Source: Euglena gracilis
Taxonomy: Eukaryota; Euglenida; Euglenophyceae; Euglenales
Reading direction: 5' to 3'
DNA: 64,000 bases
Assembly (NCBI GenBank): GCA_039621445.1
Contig: CP154954.1
Location: 38,835,816-38,899,815 of the forward strand
Under the pieces are notes generated by a model, which was not told the DNA's origin, ran no database searches, and saw only the letters and a list, made by a program, of their open reading frames with translations. Positions 53,501 through 59,180 of this stretch are shown here, one piece after another (the stretch's first letter is position 1; every line of letters begins with the position of its first letter). A program made the position numbers and the translations under genes.

Positions 53501-56396
53501 ACACATCCTTTCTTGACAAAGTGAGAATTTATTTTCCTTGTTGTTGTGGTATTTGGCTGTTTGTTTGGGGGGCACGTTGCCTGTATGTTGTTGCCGAGGC
53601 GTTTTTCGCAATTCCCCAGGTTTGTTGATTTATTTTCAGTTTTTTTTTTAACACCTACTACTAGAACTTTCAACCCTCTTCTGCTAAGGAATTTGCTTTG
53701 TTAATGCGTTCATCGGATTGCGTAGCTTCTTCTTTCCCTTGATCAAATGGAAAGTTTTGAAACTTTACTCAAAGCTGAATAGATGCTCTGTTGCCGAACA
53801 GCTCGTCTTTTGTCAAAAAATGGAACCTAATTCGGCCGAGAGGCAGGGGGGTTCGAAAAAAGGAAAAGGTGTGTGCGAGGTTTAGGTGGGAGGTGTCCCT
53901 CCCTCCAGACCGGGGGGGGGTGTCCGCCCCCCCCCCCCCCACCTGCCAAGGGGGTCCGGACCGACGCGGAGGGTACCTGACCCCCCAAAACAGTTCAAGT
54001 TTTTCCTTCCGGCGCTTTTCACATTTCGGAAATTTCCGTTGGATCGATCAGCAAGATATCATGCCGCAGTGGGCCCTCCTGCTCCAGCTGAAATTGCGAA
54101 AATGAGCCATGAGTCAGCTATGGATTCTGTTGAGCTCAGGGTCCATTGCAGCTGGCTGGACTCCCCAAGGGGTCAGCCAGCTGCCCCCCTCCCCCTCCCA
54201 AAATGGCACTTTCATTTTCGGCCTGAGACTTTGCATTGGGCCGAAAACCAGTTACCCACCCAGACCCAGACCGCCATTGTTTAGGTGGGGTGGGGGGACA
54301 CCCTTCCTTCTCTTCATTCTGCTTCATTTGAGCAGAAGCCAGCCATGGTCTCAATAAGTTCTTTGTTTTCGCTGCGGTGGTTTCTGTGCATTCTTTTTGC
54401 CGGGCAGGATGATGCCGTTCGCAGCCGGGGCAAATGGTTTGGGCCCGGCCGGCTGTCGCAACGCAAAGCGCCGCACCTCGTCCAGTGTGCCACGCCGTGC
54501 TTGCCATGGATTCCGGAGCTGCGAGTGTGGACTGGCAGTTTGGTCTTTCACATGACCAATTTTGATCAAACCTTTCCTATCAATATTCATGGCATGCAGA
54601 GACTCTCTTAGCTCAGGGAGGTTGAATTTTTCCCTGCCTCACGGGGGGGGGGGGCAGGTGCTACCCGGAGGGGGGGGGTTCCTCTAATTTCGGTGCAAAG
54701 CGCCATTTTTTTTTGGGCCCCAAAGTTGACCCCCCAGGGTTATACAGGGATTCTCTAAACCCATGGGTGGCTCCCCTGCCACCAAGCCTTCTGTTATGGA
54801 TTCAACCCCTCTTCGTCAAAGGCGAGCTCTTCCACTGCGCCCCGGAACACACCCGGACGTTTTGGAACAGCCGTTCACCCCGAGTACTGGCGCAGTGTTT
54901 CGGAGAGGATTGCGTGTTGGATTTCCAGCACGGCACACCTTTTGCTTGGACGTGCACAGTGTGCCACCGTGTGCGGCACAACCAACCGGATGTGCATGTG
55001 TGCAGGGGCAACCCACGACGTTCCACCATTCTGGGGGCACCGGTTTTTTAGCTCAATATTTTCCTTCGGTGTCGAAGGAATTTTCCTTCCAGGGTGCTGT
55101 GGTGCGTGGGGGGTGATCACCCCCGCACAGCCCCCCCCCCCCCCAGAGGGCCTAAGGGTGGGTGCAGGGATCCTTAAACTCTGATCCCGTACCTTCCTTC
55201 TTCAATCTCAAGACAATTGGATCATTTCAACACTTTCAACATAGATCCAACGACCCCAACTCCGATTTGCCATGAGTGGATATGGTTGAATCAATGCGTC
55301 GGTGGGAGTGCTGGAGTGACTGCCTTTCGGGGGGGGGGGGGGTGGAAGTTGCTGATTGGTTTCAAGGCGGTGACTGGCTGGTGATTTGTGAACAAGCGGC
55401 AGGGGGTGGGGACGGTGAGCTACATGGTATGGCCCGTCTCTTTGGGCGCATTCTTTAAAAAAATTTAAGGGTGATAAGACTTCCCCTGCTTCTCCTTCTC
55501 CTTCAACCCTGGAAGACATGCACAAAGAATGTTCAGAATCCGGAGACCCGCAGATTTGACCCCCAACTGTGGTCCTCAACCAAGCCCCCAACCCCCCTCA
55601 CGCCCCCCTTGCCGTATGCTGCAGGTCGACCACCGACGTGCGCCTCACCACTACAGAGCTGCTGTGCTGGGCGATGGAGCACCCAGAGTTCAAGCAATAC
55701 ACCGACCAGGGGTATAGTCTTGGCCCCCCCCCCCCGGGGGGGTAGGGGGGGGGGGTCCCTTGGACCGGGGGGGGGGGGGGGAGGGGCTGGTGGGTATATC
55801 TTTTTCGGCGCCAAAGGCGCTGAAAATTTTGAAAAGGTGCTATTTTGGCCATTTTTTTGGCCATTTTCGGGCAAAGGTGGGTGGGTCCCCCTGGAACTCC
55901 CCCCTCCACCCCGGGGAGCACAGGGAGTGGGTGGGTGGGTGCTGACCCCCCCTGGTCTTAAAAAAATCCCTGGCACCGACAACTGCCACACCTTCGCCCA
56001 CGTCCCCCGCCCGGCAGCCCCCGCTGGCCGCCTCATCCTCGGGAGGCGGCGATGCGTTCCCCTGTGGGTGGGCGGGCGGCTGCTGGGTTGGCCTGCCTTT
56101 GGACGTGCTCGGGAGCAACCTGCACCTGGCGGGGGGGGGGGGACGAGTTTCCCCCGGTGGTGGTCAATTGGCGTTCCGGCGTCCATGCCCCCCATTCTCT
56201 TTTTTTCTCACACGCTTTTCTGACCCCCCCCCCGGCGGAGGGCATCGAAGTCCGGGCACGCCCCGGGAGGCCCGGCGTGCCGAAGGCGCCCCCCCAACCC
56301 AATCGGCCGCCGGGCGGGGCCGGCAACTGCAGCCGCAAGGTGGGCATGGTGAACCCCAACAGCTTCTGGGAGGACGTCCTCTACGACGACTACTGA
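23527..56396 (+). CDS. Unidentified large protein with acidic/basic N-terminus, probably nuclear (multi-exon)
   Basis: I do not recognise this family. The start is ATG at 23543 (the exon begins at 23527 after CATCCACAG, so a 5'UTR intron is likely). The N-terminus is strongly acidic, with a KRYRRD basic cluster that could be a nuclear localisation signal, followed by a Pro/Gly-rich stretch with [10 protein letters not shown]. The C-terminal half, from 48482 to the stop at 56394-56396, reads through 12 exons whose phases agree with one donor choice at exon 50248. It carries a basic-then-acidic stretch (RRRQRRAEG, then [10 protein letters not shown]), a conserved-looking segment around [20 protein letters not shown] and [11 protein letters not shown], and the end [14 protein letters not shown]. 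Exons between 26.4 and 37 kb are less certain. The block 34336-41073 is repeated at 41088-48534 and should be counted once. Confidence 0.6.
24180..24363 (+). CDS. Gene 2 exon 2: Ser/Pro-rich segment
   Basis: Acceptor CCCCCACAG, donor GTGGGG. In the frame set by exon 1 it is open throughout, with [20 protein letters not shown], then [19 protein letters not shown]. It ends in phase 0. Phase agreement with exon 1 is the main support. Confidence 0.6.
24975..25078. repeat. (ATCC)n microsatellite
   Basis: Over twenty ATCC/TCCA units, degenerate in the right half. Gene 2 intron. Confidence 0.9.
25716..25742. repeat. Perfect 27-bp palindrome
   Basis: ATGCTGCTCCCAA and its inverse TTGGGAGCAGCAT meet around a single central base. 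Gene 2 intron. Confidence 0.8.
26171..26354 (+). CDS. Gene 2 exon 3: Pro/Gly-rich segment with RG motifs
   Basis: Acceptor CACACCCCAG, donor GTGGGG. In phase 0 it reads [20 protein letters not shown] and later [10 protein letters not shown]. The low complexity could be an unstructured RNA-binding-type region. A second open frame exists here, so the frame rests on phase 0 from exon 2. Confidence 0.5.
26490..26543 (+). CDS. Gene 2 possible exon 4
   Basis: A T-rich tract ends in CTTCCAG at 26483-26489, and a GTTGGC donor follows 26543. Three closely spaced AGs (26489, 26493, 26496) make the frame ambiguous. Candidate only. Confidence 0.3.
28377..28728. mobile_element. hAT-like MITE, 352 bp, with perfect 8-bp target duplication
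   Basis: Ends are CAGGGTTTGATATGAGGA and TCCTTACATCAAACCCTG, inverted with two mismatches. ATTGCACC flanks both sides (28369-28376 and 28729-28736). The interior has poly-G/poly-C blocks, TTTAGGTGGGGG and a GGCGCTTCGCGTC core, with no transposase. It is in a gene 2 intron and is the longer relative of 38675-38804. Confidence 0.88.
30001..30120. repeat. (GATATG)n / (GATGTA)n hexamer array
   Basis: Imperfect hexamers of AGATATG, GATGTAG and GATATGG type over about 120 bp. Confidence 0.85.
30677..30811 (+). CDS. Gene 2 possible exon: Cys-containing segment
   Basis: Acceptor-like AAACAG before 30677. One frame reads [20 protein letters not shown] then [19 protein letters not shown]. Its GC-rich composition with four cysteines contrasts with the flanking introns. 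The donor is one of two GTGG sites near 30808-30812. It fits gene 2 by position but is not phase-proven. Confidence 0.4.
32224..32379 (+). CDS. Gene 2 possible exon, frame unresolved
   Basis: GC-rich stretch with acceptor CCGGCAAG and a canonical GTGAGC donor at 32380. One frame reads [19 protein letters not shown] and [12 protein letters not shown]; another is also open. Listed as a candidate exon just upstream of the better-supported one at 32558. Confidence 0.35.
32558..32696 (+). CDS. Gene 2 exon: [20 protein letters not shown] segment
   Basis: Acceptor TGGCGGCAG, donor GTGTGT. After one completing base it reads [20 protein letters not shown] and ends LSGDRFEE in phase 0, which joins 34300 in frame. 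No family recognised. Confidence 0.6.
33260..33965. other. Stretch of distinct composition with a long minus-strand open frame
   Basis: Unlike its neighbours this stretch lacks poly-G tracts and has balanced composition. On the minus strand a frame is open from 33609 to 33043 and reads [20 protein letters not shown] at its start; upstream the same strand is rich in Lys, Pro and Ala codons with a stop. It could be a degraded mobile-element coding region or chance. No motif recognised. Confidence 0.3.
34300..34398 (+). CDS. Gene 2 exon: [18 protein letters not shown] (copy A)
   Basis: Acceptor CCGCCGCAG. It spans 33 codons beginning [20 protein letters not shown] and ending NNWLLCS at a GTCCCC donor; an alternative donor at 34428 would extend it. 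The left edge of the duplicated block (34336) falls inside this exon. Confidence 0.6.
35184..35222. repeat. (CAGCC)n microsatellite
   Basis: Eight CAGCC units; copy B at 41901-41930 has fewer units. Confidence 0.8.
35653..35723 (+). CDS. Gene 2 probable exon: Ala/Gly-rich, ends VEAVAVVWE (copy A)
   Basis: Acceptor GCCCGGCAG, donor GTGTGG. Entered with one borrowed base it ends in phase 0 and reads [20 protein letters not shown]. The phase-0 reading instead gives a hydrophobic [19 protein letters not shown]. The next exon needs phase 0, which favours the first reading. Confidence 0.4.
36528..36581 (+). CDS. Gene 2 exon: [18 protein letters not shown] (copy A)
   Basis: Acceptor TTGGTCAG, donor GTGTGC. 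Eighteen codons, phase 0 at both ends. Copy B (43251-43304) has the same reading with one synonymous change (GGC to GGT in the Gly codon). Confidence 0.6.
37032..37088 (+). CDS. Gene 2 exon: [19 protein letters not shown] (copy A)
   Basis: Acceptor GTCCTCAG, donor GTGACA. Nineteen codons, phase 0 at both ends, joined to the preceding exon as [11 protein letters not shown]. Identical in copy B (43756-43812). Confidence 0.65.
37546..37828. repeat. (CA)n(TA)n(ATCC)n(TA)n compound microsatellite, copy A
   Basis: About 22 CA, then TA, about 47 uninterrupted ATCC units and about 13 TA units. Confidence 0.95.
38428..38453. repeat. 26-bp palindrome present only in copy A
   Basis: CGCCGGCCATGG and its inverse CCATGGCCGGCG flank a two-base centre. 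Copy B near 45168-45190 lacks the right arm. Confidence 0.75.
38675..38804. mobile_element. 130-bp MITE of the CAGGGTTCGATATAAGGA family, copy A
   Basis: Perfect 18-bp inverted ends, CAGGGTTCGATATAAGGA and TCCTTATATCGAACCCTG. The flanks are runs of G (ten before, eight after), compatible with an 8-bp GGGGGGGG duplication but not proof of one. The interior is almost entirely poly-G/poly-C. In a gene 2 intron. Confidence 0.85.
39270..39312 (+). CDS. Gene 2 exon: [14 protein letters not shown] (copy A)
   Basis: A C-rich tract ends in CCCCTCAG and the donor is GTAAGT, the only fully canonical donor I saw. It spans 43 nt and ends with one spare base. Identical in copy B (45997-46039). It does not splice in frame directly to 48482, so a further small exon is probably missing. 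Confidence 0.55.
40379..40579. mobile_element. Foldback element with AAATTACCTGGC ends, forward orientation
   Basis: Bounded by CCAAATTACCTGGCGG and GCCAGGTTGTTTGGGG, with TTCAGGCAAAGTTCCTTTAC GACGCTG inside (written in two parts) and GGTTCCAATAACTGGCACC near the right end. The same arrangement appears inverted at 51178-51431. Confidence 0.65.
41022..41073 (+). CDS. Gene 2 exon truncated by the assembly gap (copy A of 48482-48551)
   Basis: The first 52 nt of the [20 protein letters not shown] exon, cut off by the N run at 41074. Copy B holds the complete exon. An exon ending at a gap is a sign that contig 1 simply stops here. Confidence 0.6.
41074..41086. other. Assembly gap (13 N)
   Basis: Thirteen Ns. 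The left side ends inside the exon equivalent to 48482-48551, the right side begins inside the exon equivalent to 34300-34398. Confidence 0.99.
41088..41150 (+). CDS. Gene 2 exon fragment at the start of copy B
   Basis: The 3' part of the exon 34300-34398, starting at the codon after QQ and reading [20 protein letters not shown] then S, with the same GTCCCC donor. The 5' part is missing into the N gap. It is redundant with copy A. Confidence 0.6.
42361..42431 (+). CDS. Gene 2 exon, copy B of 35653-35723
   Basis: The same acceptor and GTGTGG donor as copy A, one synonymous difference (GTT to GCT in one frame). Redundant copy. Confidence 0.35.
43251..43304 (+). CDS. Gene 2 exon, copy B of 36528-36581
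   Basis: Eighteen codons with the same protein reading as copy A and the same flanking splice sites. Redundant copy. Confidence 0.5.
43756..43812 (+). CDS. Gene 2 exon, copy B of 37032-37088
   Basis: Identical to copy A over all 57 nt and both splice sites. Redundant copy. Confidence 0.55.
44271..44565. repeat. Compound microsatellite, copy B
   Basis: The same CA/TA/ATCC/TA order as 37546-37828, but the ATCC array is interrupted (ATCT, ACC, AATC variants) and both TA runs are longer. Confidence 0.95.
45404..45532. mobile_element. 129-bp MITE, copy B
   Basis: The same perfect 18-bp ends as 38675-38804, one base shorter inside the homopolymers. Present in both copies, so the insertion is older than their split. 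Confidence 0.82.
45997..46039 (+). CDS. Gene 2 exon, copy B of 39270-39312
   Basis: Identical to copy A, with the same CCCCTCAG acceptor and GTAAGT donor. Redundant copy. Confidence 0.5.
47090..47880. other. Extra segment of about 730 bp found only in copy B
   Basis: Replaces the short stretch 40355-40420 of copy A. A-rich with an AGCGCCGGGGGGG core. Open frames on either strand are short, with no recognisable product. It could be an insertion in one allele or a deletion in the other. Confidence 0.6.
48482..48551 (+). CDS. Gene 2 exon: [20 protein letters not shown]
   Basis: Acceptor CCCCTTCAG, donor GTGCGC. Entered with two borrowed bases, it ends GGVE in phase 0 and joins 50248 in frame. 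The other two frames either stop or are highly basic. Confidence 0.6.
50248..50307 (+). CDS. Gene 2 exon: [20 protein letters not shown] (3' end uncertain)
   Basis: Acceptor CCGTTCTGCAG. The frame is open for 58 codons, through [18 protein letters not shown]. Only the GTTAAC donor after codon 20 keeps the phase needed by the next exon; the GTGTGG at 50424 looks better but breaks it. The exon may therefore be longer, with a missing exon after it. Confidence 0.6.
50557..50679 (+). CDS. Gene 2 exon: [20 protein letters not shown]
   Basis: Acceptor CCCCCGCAG, donor GTGTGG. Forty-one codons in phase 0 at both ends, ending [19 protein letters not shown]. The other two frames give stops or composition-biased sequence. 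Confidence 0.7.
50930..51068 (+). CDS. Gene 2 exon: basic then acidic charged segment
   Basis: A C-rich tract and TAG acceptor, donor GTGTGG. It reads [20 protein letters not shown] and then [18 protein letters not shown]. The charge pattern fits a nuclear, flexible linker or charged helix. One spare base at the donor gives glycine with 52108. Confidence 0.75.
51178..51431. mobile_element. Foldback element with AAATAACCTGGC ends, inverted orientation
   Basis: The left end is CAGGTAAACCCAAACCCCCC and AAATACCTGGC; the right end, inverted, is CAGGGTAAACC then CCCCCCAAATAACCTGGC. The interior is the reverse complement of 40379-40579, including the CAGCGTCGTAAAGGAACTTT segment. No clear target duplication. 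Confidence 0.65.
52108..52219 (+). CDS. Gene 2 exon: [20 protein letters not shown] segment
   Basis: Acceptor CCTGCCCAG, donor GTATGT. It reads [20 protein letters not shown] then [17 protein letters not shown]. This is the most protein-like stretch in gene 2 and the best query for a family search. Phases match both neighbours. Confidence 0.8.
52506..52590 (+). CDS. Gene 2 exon: [20 protein letters not shown] segment
   Basis: Acceptor GGCGCAG, donor GTCTGC. It reads [20 protein letters not shown] then AISRFKRK and ends in phase 0. Confidence 0.8.
53112..53192 (+). CDS. Gene 2 exon: [20 protein letters not shown] segment
   Basis: Acceptor TTGGTTCAG, donor GTGGCC. Twenty-seven codons ending CPVGPEK, phase 0 at both ends. 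Confidence 0.7.
54408..54524 (+). CDS. Gene 2 exon: [20 protein letters not shown] segment
   Basis: A T-rich tract and GGGCAG, donor GTGTGG. Thirty-nine codons ending [13 protein letters not shown], phase 0 at both ends. Confidence 0.65.
54822..54958 (+). CDS. Gene 2 exon: [20 protein letters not shown] segment
   Basis: Acceptor CGTCAAAG, donor GTGTGC. In the frame required by both neighbours it reads [20 protein letters not shown] and ends HLLLGRAQ. A second open frame ([15 protein letters not shown], then [12 protein letters not shown]) looks equally protein-like but fits neither neighbouring phase. Confidence 0.6.
55625..55711 (+). CDS. Gene 2 exon: [20 protein letters not shown] segment
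   Basis: Acceptor TATGCTGCAG, donor GTATAG. After one completing base it reads [20 protein letters not shown] then EFKQYTDQG. Two spare bases carry into 56018. Confidence 0.72.
56018..56063 (+). CDS. Gene 2 short penultimate exon
   Basis: Acceptor GCCCGGCAG, donor GTGGGT. It gives [15 protein letters not shown] and ends in phase 0, which the last exon needs. Short and without similarity support; phase is the evidence. Confidence 0.45.
56241..56396 (+). CDS. Gene 2 last exon and stop codon
   Basis: Acceptor CCGGCGGAG. It reads [20 protein letters not shown] and ends [15 protein letters not shown] then TGA at 56394-56396. The acidic-aromatic C-terminus looks like a conserved end motif. Only C-rich, non-coding sequence follows. 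Confidence 0.75.
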   Translation, partial: GIEVRARPGRPGVPKAPPQPNRPPGGAGNCSRKVGMVNPNSFWEDVLYDDY

Positions 56397-56569
56397 CCCG
56401 CTGCCCCCCCTCTCCTCCCCCCCCCCCCGCCCTCCGGTGGGGTGGGGTCTGTGTGTGGGGGGCAACGCCCCTCAGTGGGAGGACGGTGGCTGGGGGGATG
56501 CGGTAAAGGAGACCGTTGAACGAACGAAGGGGCAACCCAACCAGGCTTCTTCTTTTTTTTTTTAACTTG

Positions 56570-56945
56570 GAACCCCCCCCCCCCCGGGTCGGAGGCAGGC
56601 AATTGCTTAAGCACTGACCAACCCCTCCCCCCCCCCCCGGGGGGGTGGGTGACTGGTTTTTTCAAAGTGACTGACTGGTTTTTGGCCCGGACCCCTCCCC
56701 CCCCGGGGGGGGGTCGGCCAGGAGTGGGCAAAAGTGGCTTGAGTGACCCCGGCGCCGAAGGCGCCGGAAAATTTTTTTGGGCCTAAAATGGCCTAAAGTG
56801 ACTGGAACGTGGCCGTTTTTCTGAGTGGCCGACCCCCCCCCCCCCGGGGGGTTGTGACTGGCTGGTTTTTTGAAAATGAGTGACTGACTGGTTTTTAAAA
56901 AAGTGGAGTGACCCCCCCCCCCCACCGGGGTCGGTAAGCAATTGT
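56570..56945. repeat. Poly-C/poly-G palindromic cluster with GTGACTGGTTTTT units
   Basis: Four GTGACTGG/TGACTGACTGGTTTTT units alternate with C/G homopolymers around a GGCGCCGAAGGCGCC core at 56751-56765. The outer ends GCAATTGCTTA and TAAGCAATTG are inverted. Confidence 0.65.
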
Positions 56946-57042
56946 ATGGTCGGAGGCCCAAACATGGGTCTCAGTGCAATGCGCCTGAATTTTTTTTGGG
57001 AAATACCCTTAGACAGCCCGATAATGGTTAGGGGGTATCCCC

Positions 57043-57453
57043 GCCTGTCTTTTGCTTAAAGGTTCACTGTACCCCCCCCCCCCAGGGTGGACTACGGACT
57101 ACAGCTAGTCCAAATTGGCCAGTGGAAATGCTCAGGGACCTGGGAGGACCGCTGGCAGGGCCAGTGCTGGAAAACCCTTTCTAATAACCGGCGTGAAGCG
57201 CCGAAAAAATTTTGAACCCCAAAAACCGGCCAAAAATGCCCATTTTTGGCCAGCTTTGAGATTTTTCTGGAACAAATTGGCCAAAAAACAATGCATTTCA
57301 CACCCGATTTCCACCGATGGTGGAGAGCTACGGATGAATTTTTTTCCATTCGGGACCCCTCCCCCTGGGGAGGGGGGTCTAGCTAGTGCCTCTTTTCCAG
57401 TGTCTAGTAAATGGCTAGCCAGCGCCCCCCCCCATCCTTAAGCAAAAGCCTGG
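57043..57453. mobile_element. Candidate 410-bp element with CTTTTGCTTAA ends
   Basis: Left CTGTCTTTTGCTTAAAGG and right CCTTAAGCAAAAGCCTG are inverted relatives. Flanking octamers match at only 5 of 8 positions. A related right end with GTGTCTAG...GGCTAGCCAGC and CCTTAAGCAA is at 16212-16272. Confidence 0.4.
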
Positions 57454-58769
57454 CCCACGCCCCACCTCCCCGGGGGGGGGGGGGAGGAGCCATTCTGCAC
57501 CGGGCCGGGTGGGTGGGGGGACCCCCCGGGTGTCTTAAACAGAAGCCTGGACCCCACCACCAGACCCTCCTCCAGGCCCACCATCTGTTATGTTCTCTGA
57601 CCCAAGGCATCGTAACCTTCATTCCTGTGACCTCAGGCTCTTCCTGACCTGCCACAGCAAACCTCCTTCAGCAATCACCAGGGTTGACTGGGACTCCCCA
57701 AAAGCCAACGGTGGAGGGTCAGGGTTTTGGTGCTTTCCCCGCAGACTGCAGGAAGGTCCAGATCACACCCCCATGACCACCAAGGGGGTCCAGGCCAACC
57801 CCGAAACGCCCCAAAACGTGCGTATTTCTTTCCAGTGTTTTGCGCAAACTTTTTTTAAAAAGAGCACCTTCCACAAAATTTTGCCCAATTTTTTGCCTGT
57901 CAGAACCGATTGACCAGCGCAGAATCATAGAATTTCCTGAGATTTCCACTTTTCCCCTGCCACTGGTGTCCTCCACTCCATCCTGATAGGCGGGGCAGGT
58001 TCCCACGCCTTCCATTCTTTTGGTGCCTCAGAAATTCTCTGGTCAAAAAAATATCAACGTTTTTCGTCGCAAAGTGCTATGGTTGGTGGTGGGTGCACCC
58101 GGCCACCACCAACCATTTTTGGTTCCCGCATTTTGGCATTTTGGTTCCCGCAACTCTGGCAATGGCGCATTAGACCACTCTGAACCCTTTTGACTGCATT
58201 AATCACCGGCTGCTGGGCTGCTCTCAAATTCTTGGGCTAATGATGATAGAAGCTATGCGGAGGTTTTTTTTTCTTCAAATGTGAGTGATTCACAGAAGGT
58301 CTTTCAAATGGATTGGATTCCTCCCATTTTAAACCCAAGGTTCCTCACCCGGGCAAAAATTGATGGGAAGGAAATTCGTCATTTTTTGAATATGAATGCT
58401 TTTGTGCATTTTTTAATTTGGAGTTTTATGGGTTTCGGTGAGGGTGTTGATTGTGGTGAGTTATGGTCACTTCACAATGAATATTGCAAAGAATGAATAG
58501 CAGAAGAATGTCTGCAACTCCAAAGCATTCTGAAATCAGCGAAAACAACGCAAAGTAGGGGAATTCCCTCCTAGCGGGTGAGTCTAAGTAATCCGGCATG
58601 GACGACCGCCAAAAGGCAACGTTCATGACATTTTTTTTTTAGAAAAAGGAGATGCCTTTTGAGTGCACCTCCACGGCCCAACGTCATTTTTTTCCCCTGT
58701 AGTGCTGTGCACCGTGCTCATTTGGAGGGGAGACGATCAGCAGGATCAACACCATACCCGCCCTCCCCC

Positions 58770-58885
58770 CCCCCCGGGCAATTGACGCCCCCGGGCAATT
58801 GTCACCCCTGGCTGTGCCGGCCAATTTGTCACCCCAGGAAATTGTCACCCCCCTCTGTGCTGCCCAATTTGTCACCCCCCCCCCA
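58770..58885. repeat. GGGCAATTGACGCCCC / AATTGTCACCCC array, block 1
   Basis: Five short units containing CAATTG or AATTTGTCACC separated by C-rich spacers. Confidence 0.8.
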
Positions 58886-59040
58886 CAGAAGATGTTTGTG
58901 AACTTTCTTTTCGCCGGCACGGCTCGATTGATCCTCACCAAATGCTCTGCACAATATCACAACCATAGCTGCATTTTTGCGGGTTCACTGGTGTTTCAGA
59001 TGGTGTTCTTGGTCATTTGGATTTAATGTGGCCTACATGG

Positions 59041-59180
59041 GTGGGCAATTGACGTCCCCGGGCAATTGACGCCCCCGGGCAATTGTCACCCCCCTCTGTG
59101 CTGGCCAAATTGTCACCCTGGGAAATTGTCACCCCCCTCCGTGCTGTCCGATTTGTTGCGCGACAATTGCCCGGGGGGGG
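59041..59180. repeat. GGGCAATTGACGCCCC / AATTGTCACCCC array, block 2
   Basis: The same unit order as 58770-58885, about 265 bp downstream; ends with an inverted GACAATTGCCCGGGG. Confidence 0.8.
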
